From Leptospira sanjuanensis (GTDB lineage: Bacteria > Spirochaetota > Leptospiria > Leptospirales > Leptospiraceae), in NCBI RefSeq assembly GCF_022267375.1, contig NZ_JAIZBH010000002.1, positions 62,001-126,000 on the forward strand: 64,000 nt of DNA. The letters run 5' to 3'. This document shows positions 35,466 through 51,025 of this stretch, in pieces. The position numbers and the translations under genes were made by a program. Positions within the stretch are counted from its first letter, which is position 1; each line of letters opens with the position of its first letter. The notes under the pieces are model-generated. The model saw only the letters and a list, made by a program, of their open reading frames with translations, searched no databases and was not told the origin of the DNA.

Positions 35466-37135
35466 TGGTATTCCTCCTTCTTTTGGGTTGTTAAAAATTG
35501 ATGCGCGATTCTAAGCAGATTGTTTCTTTCCTGAAAGTTCAATCGGGAAGCGAGTTCCGCAAAGTGGGCATCCGCATCCGCTTTGGAAATTTCCACAAGG
35601 AAGGAAACGTCCGCTTCGGGGACCCCTTTCGACAAAAGGGATTGTCTTAATACCAAGCCTCGTTTGCTTCCCGTTCGCTGGTCAAGTTCTTTTAAAACCG
35701 GAACTCCTAAGATCGGAAATAGCATCGGAAGCGATTCGATCCAAATGGAAACGGCGTCCGATTTTTGAAATCGAAGCCAAGTCCAAACCGCGACAAAGAA
35801 TACGGATACGAAACCGATGATATAAACCGGAATCGGAAGATGCAATCCTTCGGAAAGAGAATTCATCGACGGAGATTCGCTCGGCTTTTCTTTTTTTCGA
35901 GCTGCAGGAAGAACGTTCACCGAAGGAATCTCGATCGATACCGTTTGATAACTTCCCGAGTTAGGATTAAAAAAAACGAATTCGACCGGTTCCTGTTTCC
36001 AAAGGCCCGTCTTTTGCATCGGAATTCCGTATTCGAATCTTGCGATGGAATAAAATCCGTATCCGGAGTTTTCCAATTCGGTGAACTTCCAAGTCCTCGA
36101 TGTGTCATACAACGTGGAAAAAGAAACGCAATCCTTCCCCGCTTTACAAAAAGAACGCAGAGGATCGGAAACGGAAGAAAGATTTCCTTCTCCCTCCAAC
36201 ACCAAACTCAAATACAACGTATCCCCTACTTCCACGTGTTCTGGTTCGTTCTTGAGTTTCAAGGTCGCCTTAAATTTTCCGACTCCCCCGCTGAAATGTC
36301 CCGCAAATTCGGGAAGTTCCTTAACGTGAATCCGATTCGGAGTCGTTGAAACCGTCTTGACGTTGAAGTAGGATTGAAGCTGACCTTCCAAAGAGAACGT
36401 CGTCTTGCCCAGAAGGAATTCTCCCGCGCGAAGCGGAATGAGAGAATAGATTTCCTTGTTGTAAACGGCGATGTCGTAGATATTTCCTTCGTATAAAACC
36501 TGCTCGGGAACCTTAACCGCCACCCCGGTAAGAATCTCGCTTCTGAAATACGGAAACTGAATCGAATCGGCGGGATTGCGATCGAAGTACGGTTTACGCA
36601 CGTCCCTATAATACAACGTAAAATAACCGATGATCGGTTCTCCGATCCACGCTTCCTTTTTGCTCGTTTGAAAGATCACCTTGAGATCCGCGTTTTCGGG
36701 AAGCTCCTCTCCTTCAAATTGAAAGAATCGATCGAAGAACGAACCGCGGCTCTTTGCGGTTTGAGATCTTGCAAGCACCTGAACCTGCAACGGCCCGGGG
36801 GTAAAATTTTTACCGTTCACTTCTATGCTTACGGAAGGAAGCGTAAACACACCCTGTTTGGAAGCCTTGATTCGGAATTTCAAAAGGCGCTTTCGGAATA
36901 CTTGAAAGTTGATGATCGTAGTGTTTTCTTCGGAGCCCGCATAAAATACGGTGATATCTCCGTTGGAAAAGGAGTTCTGCGGAATCGCGAATTTGGAACC
37001 CATATCCATTTCGAAAACGGCATACGATTCCTCTCCGAGATGAAACATGTTTCGCGTAACGTAGAATTTCGTCTCGTCCGCCGAAAGCGATTGATAAGCG
37101 AATAGGAGAAAAACGAACCAGATCTTTTTCACCAA
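35462..37135 (-). CDS. batD: BatD-like protein
   Basis: 557 residues. A signal peptide is followed by repeated beta domains ([27 protein letters not shown]-type strand pairs such as [22 protein letters not shown]), a membrane helix near 435-455 ([21 protein letters not shown]) and a cytoplasmic C-terminal helical domain. This is the layout of BatD/oxygen-tolerance proteins, which are periplasmic partners of the VWA proteins BatA and BatB. It overlaps batC by seven bases and htpG by four. Confidence 0.88.
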
Positions 37136-37833
37136 AAGACCTCTCTGTCTCGGCTCTTTCTGCTTTTTCTGCGGATCTTGTTTAAGTCCAAAGAATCCAT
37201 GATACGTTTCGATTCCTCTTCGGTTAGACGATCTCGTTTATCGTGAGGATCGCCGCCCCCTTCCCTTTTAGAAAGACGGTCTTCGCTTTGGGTCCGATTG
37301 CCGGAGTTGGAACCGCCCTTGGATTGCGGTTGATTTTGAGAAGGGGATTGGTTCGAATTTTTGGATTGGTTCCCGGAAGGCGGAGGGGTTTTACGAAGAT
37401 ATTCCAGATTCTTCCGCGCTTCTTGGAGATCCGGATTGATCTTTAGTGCCTTGATGTATTCTTCCGCGGCGCGTTTGCGATCTCCGGCACGCAGATAACT
37501 GTTTCCCAGATTGAATCTCGATTTCCACTGCACTTCGGGGGAAGAGGAATTGGCCGATTTTTCAAAATGACGAATCGCTTTGTCTAAGTTTCCGGATTTG
37601 AATTCCGCCGCTCCTCGATTGAACTCGAGCCTCGGATCGTCCGGAAAATACGGCTCCGCTTCCTGATACGATCGGAGGGATTCGAAATATTCTCCCTGAT
37701 TGTAGTGTTCGAGTCCTTCGCCGACCCGATTCCCTCCCGGATCGAGCTCGACCGCGTATAACTCGACCCATCCGCTCCGGATTAAAAGAATTATAATAAA
37801 AATTGAATATAATAATTTATGAATCAATTTCAT
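37129..37833 (-). CDS. batC: BatC-like TPR protein
   Basis: 234 residues: signal peptide or anchor ([15 protein letters not shown]), then three TPR-like units at ~40-150 ([60 protein letters not shown]). A low-complexity Ser/Asn/Gln region is followed by a basic C-terminus. The TPRs presumably scaffold BatA, BatB and BatD at the membrane. It overlaps its neighbours on both sides, so the chain is translationally coupled. Confidence 0.9.
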   Translation of the reverse strand: MKLIHKLLYSIFIIILLIRSGWVELYAVELDPGGNRVGEGLEHYNQGEYFESLRSYQEAEPYFPDDPRLEFNRGAAEFKSGNLDKAIRHFEKSANSSSPEVQWKSRFNLGNSYLRAGDRKRAAEEYIKALKINPDLQEARKNLEYLRKTPPPSGNQSKNSNQSPSQNQPQSKGGSNSGNRTQSEDRLSKREGGGDPHDKRDRLTEEESKRIMDSLDLNKIRRKSRKSRDREVFW

Positions 37834-38873
37834 ACCGGCACATCCGTCTTACGTTTCGGAAAAAGAAAGGATTCCACGAGAATCCAATCCGCCAACAGGA
37901 ATAAAACCGCTGCAAACAGAAAAACGCCCGAACCTTCCGAACGTTTCAAGTCCTTCCTTCGAGAATATAAATTCTCCTCTAAGGCCAGGATTTCCTTTTT
38001 TAGACTTTCCGCGTCCGGCGGGTTCTCGTCCAAAGAATAGAATTTTCCGTCGTTCTTATCCGCCAGATTCCTTAAAAAACTTCGGTTCATCTTGGACTGA
38101 ATGATCCCCGCCGAATTGATGTTAGGCGTTAAGGTTCCGTCTTTTAAAAGAAATCCGCTCAAACCGGAATCCTCGTCGTTGTAAGCGATCGGTCCGCCCG
38201 CTTCCGTGCCGGAAGCCCAGACTTGAAAGCTCGCGGGGAAAGCGATCGGTTCCGGATCGTTTAAATCCTCCCCGTCCGTTACCAAAACGAGAATTCGGTT
38301 TCGAAAAATCTTCTCCGATTTAAGAATCGTATCCGCTTTTAAAAACGCTTTGTTCAAGTCGGTTCCCCGGTCCCCCACCATGTCCACGTCCAAACCGCGC
38401 ACGTAGTCCGAAAACGCTGCGACGTCCGAGGTCATCGGGCAATACAAAAACGGACTGGCCGCAAAGACGATCATTCCGAATCGGTTTCCCGAAAGGGAAG
38501 GTAGCATTCGCAGCAAAACTTCCTTAAACCGCGCCAAGCGCGTCGGGCTGCTGTCGATGGCCTGCATGGAAAGACTTACATCCACGAGAAAGAGTATATC
38601 GACTCCTTTGAAAGATTCCTCTTTTTTTTCGTCCTTATAATCCGTTTTCAATCCGGATAGAAAGACACAAACCAAGGCAGCAAAGATCAAAAAGATCCTC
38701 GCCAAAACGAGACGGACCGCCGGAAACGAAGAACTCCTTTCCAAACCTGGGTATATGATTCTCCATTCCCTAATTTTAAAGATCACGAATATTCTAAGAA
38801 TGGAATACAACGTCCAAATGACCGCAAGCGCGTAGAAAACGTTCGCCAAATACGGTGAGAATTCCTGGTTCAT
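37830..38873 (-). CDS. batB: BatB-like von Willebrand factor A protein
   Basis: About 347 residues from the ATG at 38871-38873, which overlaps the batA stop codon as ATGA; a longer frame to 38945 is unlikely. Two N-terminal membrane helices, then a VWA domain (~90-270) with the MIDAS motif [13 protein letters not shown] and the later [17 protein letters not shown], then a C-terminal helix at the end ([21 protein letters not shown]). It pairs with BatA as a metal-ion-dependent adhesion-type partner. Confidence 0.92.
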   Translation of the reverse strand: MNQEFSPYLANVFYALAVIWTLYSILRIFVIFKIREWRIIYPGLERSSSFPAVRLVLARIFLIFAALVCVFLSGLKTDYKDEKKEESFKGVDILFLVDVSLSMQAIDSSPTRLARFKEVLLRMLPSLSGNRFGMIVFAASPFLYCPMTSDVAAFSDYVRGLDVDMVGDRGTDLNKAFLKADTILKSEKIFRNRILVLVTDGEDLNDPEPIAFPASFQVWASGTEAGGPIAYNDEDSGLSGFLLKDGTLTPNINSAGIIQSKMNRSFLRNLADKNDGKFYSLDENPPDAESLKKEILALEENLYSRRKDLKRSEGSGVFLFAAVLFLLADWILVESFLFPKRKTDVPV

Positions 38874-39808
38874 ACGTAATACCTGAAAAAGAAGGCCCGC
38901 AACATCAAATCCAAGAGAAGAATCGCGAGAGCTCGGTAGAGCCATATCTCGTATTCGGTCTCGCGAACTTCCTGCGGAGGTGCCTGCAACGGATCTTTTT
39001 CCAAAGAATCGATCGATGCAAGCACCGCTTTCATTTCCTCGGGATCCTCCGCTCGAAAGAATTGGCCGCCCGTATTAGCGGAAAGCTCCTGTAGAATTTC
39101 GAAATTGATCTCGTACGAACTTTCTTCTTTCCCGATTCCAATGGAATAAATCTTGGCTCCGATATGTTCCGCAAGGTCCGTTGCGGTTACGGGATCGATC
39201 TTGCCCGTGTTCGAAACTCCGTCGGTGATCAATACGATCAATCTGGATCTTGCTTGAGAACTTCTCAATCGATATGTGGAAAGAATGATCGCGTCTCCGA
39301 TCGCCGTACCTTGCTCCGCTACTGTTTCCTCTTCGATCGTTCCTAAAATCTCGTTCAGAGATTCCCTGTCACCGGTCAACGGCGCTTGCAGATAAGCGGC
39401 CCCGGCAAATACTACCAAACCCAATCGATCGTTTTGTCTTTTTTCGATAAATCTTCGGAGCAGCTTTTTGGAAACGCCCAGTCTCGTTTCGGGAAGAAAG
39501 TCGCGGCTTCTCGACATGGAACCCGACACGTCGAGGGCGATCATGATATCGACCCCTTCCTTTTCGCTCGGAAGAAAAGTCGTTTTTTTTCCGGGTCCGG
39601 CAAGCGCGACGATCAACAGACTGATCGAGATCGGACGCAAAAAAGGAAGAAGTTTTCCGAATGTTTCGAGTCCTGAAAAGACGCCCTCCCTTCTCCCCGG
39701 AAGACGAATTTCCATCCTTCTCAAATACATTCCATTTTTATAATATATAAACGCCCAAACCCAGACGGGGATCAATAGAAGAAAGGCGTACGGATATTCG
39801 AAGTTCAT
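38870..39808 (-). CDS. batA: BatA-like von Willebrand factor A protein
   Basis: 312 residues: membrane helices at ~7-22 and ~60-75, a VWA domain at ~85-270 with the MIDAS signature [14 protein letters not shown], the threonine motif [10 protein letters not shown] and [13 protein letters not shown], and a C-terminal helix. Bat (Bacteroides aerotolerance) proteins are associated with stress tolerance and envelope integrity; in Leptospira their exact role is not settled. It is coupled to the preceding unrecognised membrane gene and to batB by four-base overlaps. Confidence 0.93.
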   Translation of the reverse strand: MNFEYPYAFLLLIPVWVWAFIYYKNGMYLRRMEIRLPGRREGVFSGLETFGKLLPFLRPISISLLIVALAGPGKKTTFLPSEKEGVDIMIALDVSGSMSRSRDFLPETRLGVSKKLLRRFIEKRQNDRLGLVVFAGAAYLQAPLTGDRESLNEILGTIEEETVAEQGTAIGDAIILSTYRLRSSQARSRLIVLITDGVSNTGKIDPVTATDLAEHIGAKIYSIGIGKEESSYEINFEILQELSANTGGQFFRAEDPEEMKAVLASIDSLEKDPLQAPPQEVRETEYEIWLYRALAILLLDLMLRAFFFRYYV

Positions 39809-40674
39809 CTTTTATCCCAAACTCCTTTCCAATGAGCGAACTTATCTTCGGCATCTTCCCTTGTCAGAAACGCTTCGCCCGGTCTGAATTTTTTTTCCGT
39901 TAAGAATTTTCTCCAGGATTGAAGCTCTTTTTCTTCGAATGGAAATTGATCGTATAAGAATCGAAACAGCTCCGCCTCGGTGAATGCGGAAGTTTTTCTT
40001 CCCGATAGATTCGCAGACTTCTCCCGAATATAACCGGAAAGCAGACGTGCGAACTCCCGCGCGGGAATCGGATCTTTTTTAAGAAGTTCGTTCAACCGAA
40101 TTTCGAAAACCTCCATCCTTTCGAGAGTCGGTTCGGCTTGAATGATGGCGTCTAACGGAGAATTTTTTCCGGAGTAGATTCGATACGCGTAAAATGCGAA
40201 GGCCGACAATAGAGCGGCCAGAATTAAAAAGACGATCAAACGCCCGAGATAGGAACCGGAAAACGCCAACGGAGGAATGATATCCGCCGGGCCCGTATCG
40301 TTATCGGCGATAGCCGATTCCACAAGAATCGTCTTTTTGGAAAATTCTTTCATCCCCGCCGCGGTCGTCCACGAAACCGGAATCGGATATTCTCCCGTTA
40401 CGTAATAGGCGAACTCCACGGTCAGTTTCGTTTCCTTTTTTTCGGAGAATAGAACCTCGAACCAAGGAATATCCGGCGCATTCTCGAGATAATGAAGTCC
40501 CGCTTCGGGGAAACGAACGTCTTTCACAGCTCCGGCGGTCCAATTTAGCTCGTATCGGATTTTCTGCGCGATCAGGGTTCGATCGGGAGAAAGGGACTCG
40601 ACCGCCTCCGCGCTCGCGGCCCGGGAAAACATTAAAATCGAAGAATATACGAAAATTAGAATATATGATTTCAT
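39805..40674 (-). CDS. BatD-like/bat-associated membrane protein, unrecognised
   Basis: 289 residues. A signal peptide ([13 protein letters not shown]) is followed by an extracytoplasmic beta domain (~25-130), one membrane helix at ~145-168 ([22 protein letters not shown]) and a helical cytoplasmic tail with many Lys/Glu pairs (EARLLSGY-like [14 protein letters not shown]). The arrangement mirrors a short BatD and the gene sits inside the operon between the DUF58 gene and batA. Function unknown; probably a structural partner of the Bat complex. Confidence 0.78.
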   Translation of the reverse strand: MKSYILIFVYSSILMFSRAASAEAVESLSPDRTLIAQKIRYELNWTAGAVKDVRFPEAGLHYLENAPDIPWFEVLFSEKKETKLTVEFAYYVTGEYPIPVSWTTAAGMKEFSKKTILVESAIADNDTGPADIIPPLAFSGSYLGRLIVFLILAALLSAFAFYAYRIYSGKNSPLDAIIQAEPTLERMEVFEIRLNELLKKDPIPAREFARLLSGYIREKSANLSGRKTSAFTEAELFRFLYDQFPFEEKELQSWRKFLTEKKFRPGEAFLTREDAEDKFAHWKGVWDKR

Positions 40675-41501
40675 TTCGAAAAATACCGGATCAGATCCTT
40701 GGCTTGGAGTTCGTGTTCCGTCAAATCGAGCAAGGAACCTTGAAAAAAAGAACGCAATGATTTTAATTCGTATTCGGGCGAAAGGCTTCTGCCGAAAAAA
40801 CCTCCGTTTCTCTCTTCCGGATCGCGCGTATAAAAAAAAGACAAAAGAGATTTCGGAGGATCGATTTCGACGGGATCTCGGAAACGAACCGCGTGCAGCG
40901 AATAATACTTTTTCAAACTCGCGTATTTTTTCAGGGAACGGATTCCGATAAAGTCGCTTAACAAAAAAACTTCCGCGTGCCTATGAACCCGGTTTTTCAA
41001 ATATTGAAACGGCAACAGTGGATTCGATTGTCCGGATGCGGGCTCGCGAACGGAAATCTTCTTCAGAACGGGCAAAAGTTCGTCTCTGGATTTCAGAAAA
41101 TCCGTTTCCCATTCCACCTTTTCGCAATAGAGAACGATTTTAACACGATTGCCTTTTTGAACATAGAGCAACGATAGGAGCGCAAGAACTTGAAACGCGT
41201 TTTCCGCGCGGGAGAATTCTCCCGTTCCCCACTCCATCGATGCGGAAATATCGTAGAAAAGAATGGCTTGTCTTTCTTTTTCCTCGTAGAATTCCCGCAC
41301 ATACAATTCTCCGAAACGCGAAGTTACGTTCCAATCGATGAGGCGCGTGTCGTCTCCGAAGCTGTAAAGGCGAACGTCCTTGAAGTCGAGTCCCCTTCCC
41401 CGTTTTGAGCTTTCCGCGCTACCGGTCTTCTCCTTCAACGAGCGCGTTTTGCGTCCGAGTTCGAGACTCGAAAGGATGGATAAGAATTCTTTACGGATCA
41501 T
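40671..41501 (-). CDS. DUF58 protein of bat operon
   Basis: 276 residues of the DUF58 family, a VWA-like fold found beside MoxR ATPases. Landmarks are [32 protein letters not shown] split over residues ~31-60 (the family core is R-x-Y-x-x-GDDxRxIDW) and [14 protein letters not shown], a metal-site-like DxSxS. It overlaps the next gene by four bases and follows moxR by 27 bases. It presumably presents the substrate of the MoxR ATPase. Confidence 0.92.
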   Translation of the reverse strand: MIRKEFLSILSSLELGRKTRSLKEKTGSAESSKRGRGLDFKDVRLYSFGDDTRLIDWNVTSRFGELYVREFYEEKERQAILFYDISASMEWGTGEFSRAENAFQVLALLSLLYVQKGNRVKIVLYCEKVEWETDFLKSRDELLPVLKKISVREPASGQSNPLLPFQYLKNRVHRHAEVFLLSDFIGIRSLKKYASLKKYYSLHAVRFRDPVEIDPPKSLLSFFYTRDPEERNGGFFGRSLSPEYELKSLRSFFQGSLLDLTEHELQAKDLIRYFSK

Positions 41502-41528
41502 AAGATCGATCGCCCGGAAAACGCGGCC

Positions 41529-42525
<997 letters not shown>

Positions 42526-42654
42526 GAATTCGACAACCTGCGATCGGATTCAAGCATTCTTCGAAGTGCGCGAGGTGCGTCACCCGATGTCGAATACAAA
42601 AATTTTTCGTTTTTCTTCTTGACTCTACTTACAACTTATGTAAGTACTCAAGGA

Positions 42655-42784
42655 TTGATCCAAAGTTTTAAAGGCAAGGATACCGCAAAGGTCAATATAG
42701 TATTCGAACAACGATCAATGGCGTATTTGTTTTCGCTGGAACGAGAAAGGAGCACATGACGTAGAAATCGTTGATTATCGTTGA
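42655..42784 (+). pseudogene. higB: higB toxin remnant with internal deletion
   Basis: The start of a HigB (RelE-like) toxin is readable from a TTG at 42655 (IQSFKGKDTAKV, the normal HigB opening). Its end is readable in a different frame: NDQWRICFRWNEKGAHDVEIVDYR to the TGA at 42782-42784. The middle, about 45-50 residues in normal HigB, is absent and the two parts are out of frame, with a TAG at 42698 in the second frame. The toxin cannot be made. The intact antitoxin gene follows after 28 bases, the usual higBA order. Confidence 0.85.
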
Positions 42785-42812
42785 AAATACTCTACGCCAT
42801 TACGATTGAAAG

Positions 42813-43148
42813 ATGAAAAAATGGATCAAAAACCCGCACCCGGGCGATATTCTGAGCGAGGAATTTCTCAAACCTTTGGGCTTAAGCGCATATCAACTTT
42901 ATAAGGATACGGGCATTCCTCAATCTCGATTGAGCGAAATCATTCACGGTAAACGGAATATATCCGCAAACTATGCTCTTAAATTAGGAAAGTATTTCGA
43001 TTTGCCTCCGCAATTTTGGTTAGGGCTTCAGAACGACTTCGACCTTATGGAAGAGGAAAGAAAAATTCAAAGTCAACTTTCCAAGATCAAAAAATTCTCT
43101 CCGAAAAATCGGCCGGCCAAAAAAACGAAATCTCCGTCTGTCGCATAA
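42813..43148 (+). CDS. higA: HigA-family antitoxin (XRE-type), orphan
   Basis: A 111-residue HigA/VapI-type helix-turn-helix protein: NPHPGDILSEEFLKPLGLSAYQL opens it and the HTH is TGIPQSRLSEIIHGKRNIS, with LKLGKYFDLPPQFWLGLQNDFDL characteristic of HigA. The C-terminus is a Lys-rich tail. Its partner toxin gene upstream is broken, so it is an orphan antitoxin that may still repress its own promoter. An inverted repeat near 42630-42648 (ACTTAC...GTAAGT) lies in the likely promoter. Confidence 0.9.
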   Translation: MKKWIKNPHPGDILSEEFLKPLGLSAYQLYKDTGIPQSRLSEIIHGKRNISANYALKLGKYFDLPPQFWLGLQNDFDLMEEERKIQSQLSKIKKFSPKNRPAKKTKSPSVA

Positions 43149-43196
43149 ACCAATGCGGCGCGGGGTTCAGGCCGCATCGTAGGAACTACGACAACC

Positions 43197-43814
43197 TTAC
43201 CGTTTTGCGTCCCAGTTTCCGGAGCTGTTGTTTCCGCGGTAGGTTCCGCTAATCGAACGGCCTTCCAACACGCCGGAATACTTCTGTGAAAACGGGACAT
43301 TGCTTCCGATCTCGGAACATTTTACTCCGGCGCAGGAACGGACGAATTGGATTTGATTTCCTTTCGTGAAAATACCGCTCAAAAACTCGGGCTTCCCCTT
43401 CCCCCAATTGGCGAACTTCAAAACTCCGACGAGTCTTCCGTTTTTGCCTCCGAAAAACTGAAGCGTTCCCTTATGAGGACCGACGGTAAGCTGAAACGTT
43501 CCTACGAACAATTTATCGTTCGCGGAAAGTTCCGACGACGCGTCGGCCGTTTTTTCATCCGCTAAGAATTCAATCTTTTCGACCGTTTCCAAAGGAATTT
43601 CCTGATCGGGATCGGCGATCGTTAACGTCTTGGGATCGATCGAAACCAAAACGCCTTGCGTAAACGATCCGTTATACGACACTTTCGCGGTGCGGTTGAT
43701 GTTTTGCCCGCAGGTTCTTAGAAAAAAACCGAGAATAAAAAACAAAACGGCGGTGGGGAAAAAAATTGCGAGGTCGCGCTTCCAAAAAGAGCGGGAAGAA
43801 GTTTCTGAACTCAT
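43197..43814 (-). CDS. Membrane-anchored protein of unknown function
   Basis: 205 residues. A short basic N-terminus is followed by one strong membrane helix ([20 protein letters not shown]) and a beta-rich extracytoplasmic domain with many glycines and short strands ([35 protein letters not shown]). No family recognised. A pair of cysteines ([10 protein letters not shown]) could form a disulfide. Monocistronic, on the strand opposite higA, 48 bases away. Confidence 0.7.
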   Translation of the reverse strand: MSSETSSRSFWKRDLAIFFPTAVLFFILGFFLRTCGQNINRTAKVSYNGSFTQGVLVSIDPKTLTIADPDQEIPLETVEKIEFLADEKTADASSELSANDKLFVGTFQLTVGPHKGTLQFFGGKNGRLVGVLKFANWGKGKPEFLSGIFTKGNQIQFVRSCAGVKCSEIGSNVPFSQKYSGVLEGRSISGTYRGNNSSGNWDAKR

Positions 43815-43860
43815 ACGATATTATCGGAGAATTCCGGAAAGGATATACATAGGAAAACAA

Positions 43861-43890
43861 AAAAGCGGAAGCTTTTACGCTTCCGCTTTT
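43861..43890 (-). terminator. Strong bidirectional terminator
   Basis: A 12-base perfect stem (AAAAGCGGAAGC / GCTTCCGCTTTT) with a six-base loop ends in T-runs on both strands, 54 bases after the repeat lipoprotein gene. It is a textbook intrinsic terminator in the leftward direction. Confidence 0.85.
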
Positions 43891-43943
43891 CGGATTTCAA
43901 TTTTTTTGTCGAAACACAGATATGCTTTAAAGCAGCAAACGAA

Positions 43944-45263
<1,320 letters not shown>

Positions 45264-45360
45264 GATTATTCCTTTCAGTTTGAAAACTTCCCGCAAACGT
45301 TAAAGGGTAGAATCCAAAAGTCAAGAAATTCCGAAACCTTACGCAAGGGCTTCGTAAAAT

Positions 45361-46428
<1,068 letters not shown>

Positions 46429-46462
46429 GGGATTCTCCCTAAGAGATAAGTCGATAAAAGAA

Positions 46463-46484
46463 GAGCCGGCAAAGTCACCGGCTC
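46463..46484 (-). terminator. Intrinsic terminator
   Basis: Seven-base arms (GAGCCGG / CCGGCTC) with an eight-base loop are followed on the minus strand by a T-rich run (TTCTTTT). It lies 36 bases after the end of the 46520-46903 gene and closes the SDR-SRPBCC operon. Confidence 0.8.
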
Positions 46485-46519
46485 AGATTCTTTGAGAAGC
46501 GGGTAGCTGTCAAATGAAA

Positions 46520-46903
46520 TCAGGCAGTTACCATGTCTTTCTGAGAGAACTGTTTGCGTTTCTTTTGCAATTCCGCAAACCATTCCTCAGCGTGCTTATG
46601 ATAAGCGACAAGACGTTTGACGTAGATTCTTCTTTCGGGAATCAAAACGCGTCTTGCTTCGTGAATGATTTCTTCCACGATCTTTACGTGAAAGGTAAAG
46701 TGACTGGAAAAGAGATTGAAGTAATCTCTTTCGGAAGCTTCCCAAGGTCTGGAAGCGACGTCCGCAAAATACTGCTCTAACTGACCGATGTCCTGCTCGA
46801 AGTCCGATTCGTACGGAGAATTGACTACGGCGATGGTATCGGTGAGGTCTGTGAGCGTTTGAAAGTATGTCTCTAATTCGGGTAGTTCCACAGGTAAAAT
46901 CAC
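46520..46903 (-). CDS. Conserved small helical protein, unrecognised
   Basis: 127 residues, almost entirely helical by composition, with many charged and aromatic residues (ETYFQTLTDLTDTIAVVNSP; FHVKIVEEIIHEARRVLIPE; YHKHAEEWFAEL). No signal peptide and no family recognised. It begins 47 bases after the SRPBCC gene and ends at a clear terminator, so it is the last gene of that operon. Confidence 0.75.
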   Translation of the reverse strand: MILPVELPELETYFQTLTDLTDTIAVVNSPYESDFEQDIGQLEQYFADVASRPWEASERDYFNLFSSHFTFHVKIVEEIIHEARRVLIPERRIYVKRLVAYHKHAEEWFAELQKKRKQFSQKDMVTA

Positions 46904-46950
46904 CGTTCCTACAGGTTCCTTTTACCATCTTTTTTAGAGGCCTTACCCGT

Positions 46951-47373
46951 TCAAGATTTTTTTAGATAGTCTCTCAAATGTTTGCCTTCTTCTTCCCAGC
47001 CTTCGGAAGCGGCTTCGATCCAAACGTCGTATTTATCGCCTACGGGATAACCCGAATTGGTAACGACTAACTTGGAGGAATTCTCTCCTAAGGATTGGAA
47101 TTCCAACTTCAACTCGATATTTCCCGCGGGATGATCCTGCCAAAGCAGTATCAATTCTTTTAAAGGAACGATCTTTTTATAAATACCGTTGGTCGTGAGA
47201 TCGCCTTCCATTCCGAGTCTCCAAGTCCACGCAAAGTTCGCGCCTTCTTTCGGACGACCGGTCACCTTATCGGCAAGCCAATGGATCAATTCTTCGTTTA
47301 CCGTAACCGCGTTCCAAACTCTCATCAGAGGATAGTCGAACTGAAATTCTTTGACAATGCTTCTCGTTTCCAT
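46951..47373 (-). CDS. SRPBCC/AHSA1-family protein
   Basis: A 140-residue protein of the START/SRPBCC superfamily (AHSA1-like): FDYPLMRVWNAVTVNEELIHWLADKV at the start, WTWRLGMEGDLTTNGIY in the middle and SKLVVTNSGYPV later. The fold makes a hydrophobic cavity for a ligand; the ligand is unknown. It starts 9 bases after the SDR gene and is co-transcribed with it. Confidence 0.88.
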   Translation of the reverse strand: METRSIVKEFQFDYPLMRVWNAVTVNEELIHWLADKVTGRPKEGANFAWTWRLGMEGDLTTNGIYKKIVPLKELILLWQDHPAGNIELKLEFQSLGENSSKLVVTNSGYPVGDKYDVWIEAASEGWEEEGKHLRDYLKKS

Positions 47374-47382
47374 GCTTTCCTT

Positions 47383-48186
<804 letters not shown>

Positions 48187-48296
48187 TTCGGATCATTCTT
48201 CTTGCAAGAGGGGAGTATTCAAGAATTTTTTTATGTCGGAATGCACGCGTTTGTTCCGTTTTAAGCAGTTACAAACGCATGTCGATTTACGGAGAA

Positions 48297-49571
48297 TTAA
48301 ACCGAATTCTTATCCGCGCTGATCTCGTCCTGGATCACACGCGCTTCCGCGCGGAACGCGATGTAAGACCAAACCCATGTGATCAGAATCGTCACCTTGT
48401 TTTTAAAGCCGACCTGATAGAACAAATGCACGAACAACCACGCAAGCCAACCGAAAAACCCTTTCATCTTGATCGCACCGATCTGGGCGATGGCGTCCGT
48501 TCTTCCGATGGTCGCCATCGAACCCTTATCGACGTAACGAAATGGTTTGCGTTTTTTGTTTTTGAGATCGCCTTGTATGAGAGCCGCGACGTAACGGCCT
48601 TGTTGCATCGCAACCGGAGAAACTCCCGGCAACGGACGTTCGAGACCTTTCGAATAATTCGCGATATCCCCGATGACGAATACTTCGGGATGACCTTCGA
48701 TGTTGCAGAACTCGTCGACCATCACCCTTCCTCCCCGATCCAAGGTTGCGCCTAACGTGGCGGCGATCGAATTCGCCTGAACCCCGGCGGCCCAGATAAC
48801 CGTTTCCGTCGGAATCGTCTTCCCTTCCAGTTGAACCCCGTGTTCGTTGATGTCGACGACTCTGGTTCCGGTCAAAACCTCCACTCCCCTTCTCTCGAGA
48901 CGGTGTTTTGCGAACTCCCCCAAAGCCGGGTCAAAGGTCATAAGAAGTCTCGGAGAAGCTTCGATCAAAGTGATCTTGGACAAAGCCGGATCGATCATGT
49001 GGAATTCGTCCCGAATGATCTGGTGGGAAAGTTCCGCTATGGAACCCGCCAATTCCACGCCGGTCGGCCCTCCCCCGATGATCACATAGTTTAACAGCGA
49101 TTTTACGACTTCGGGGTCCCCGGAAAGCTCCGCCTTTTCAAAGGAGATCAGAAGTTTGTGGCGAATCTTCAACGCGTCCTTGAGATTTTTCAGACCGATC
49201 GTATGTTTTTCCCAGTGATCGTTCCCGAAAAAACTGGATTTAGCTCCCGCCGACAATATTAGATAATCATAATTTGTGGAAGTGTTTTGATAATGGACCG
49301 TTTTTGTCGCCGTGTCGATCTTGGTCGCTTCGCCCAAAACGACCGTGACGTTCTCGCTTTCTCCCACGAGGGAACGCGTAGGAATCGCAATGTCGGCCGG
49401 ACTCAGAACCGCGGTGGCGACTTGATAGAGTAGGGGTTGAAAGAGGTGGTGATTTTTTTTATCGATGACCGTGATGTCGAGGTTTTCGTTTTGAGAGAGT
49501 TTTTTAACGGCCTGAAGACCGCCGAACCCCGCGCCGATGATGACTACTTTCTTTTTCCTGGATTCACTCAT
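48297..49571 (-). CDS. ndh: Type II NADH dehydrogenase (NDH-2)
   Basis: A 424-residue flavoprotein of the NDH-2 family. FAD motif VVIIGAGFGGLQAVKKLSQ, NADH motif YVIIGGGPTGVELAGSIAEL, and the late FVIGDIANY...VAMQQGRYVAALI block are typical. A hydrophobic C-terminal helix (GFFGWLAWLFVHLFYQVGF) anchors it at the inner face of the membrane, where it passes electrons from NADH to quinone without pumping protons. It is 22 bases downstream of the tyrosine phosphatase gene on the same strand. Confidence 0.92.
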   Translation of the reverse strand: MSESRKKKVVIIGAGFGGLQAVKKLSQNENLDITVIDKKNHHLFQPLLYQVATAVLSPADIAIPTRSLVGESENVTVVLGEATKIDTATKTVHYQNTSTNYDYLILSAGAKSSFFGNDHWEKHTIGLKNLKDALKIRHKLLISFEKAELSGDPEVVKSLLNYVIIGGGPTGVELAGSIAELSHQIIRDEFHMIDPALSKITLIEASPRLLMTFDPALGEFAKHRLERRGVEVLTGTRVVDINEHGVQLEGKTIPTETVIWAAGVQANSIAATLGATLDRGGRVMVDEFCNIEGHPEVFVIGDIANYSKGLERPLPGVSPVAMQQGRYVAALIQGDLKNKKRKPFRYVDKGSMATIGRTDAIAQIGAIKMKGFFGWLAWLFVHLFYQVGFKNKVTILITWVWSYIAFRAEARVIQDEISADKNSV

Positions 49572-49593
49572 GTGTGAGAATCTTCCTCCCGGA

Positions 49594-50867
<1,274 letters not shown>

Positions 50868-51025
50868 ACGGAACAACTTAGTGTATGATTATAACTTGCT
50901 TCAAACACTAATTTCAAGAAAGACTTCGTTTATTTAGTTTACCGAAAAAACCTTCGAACCAAAAGTTTGTAAAAGAAGCCTCTTCGATTCGGGAAGGCTC
51001 GTGCGAAAAAGAAGGCGGTAAGGTT

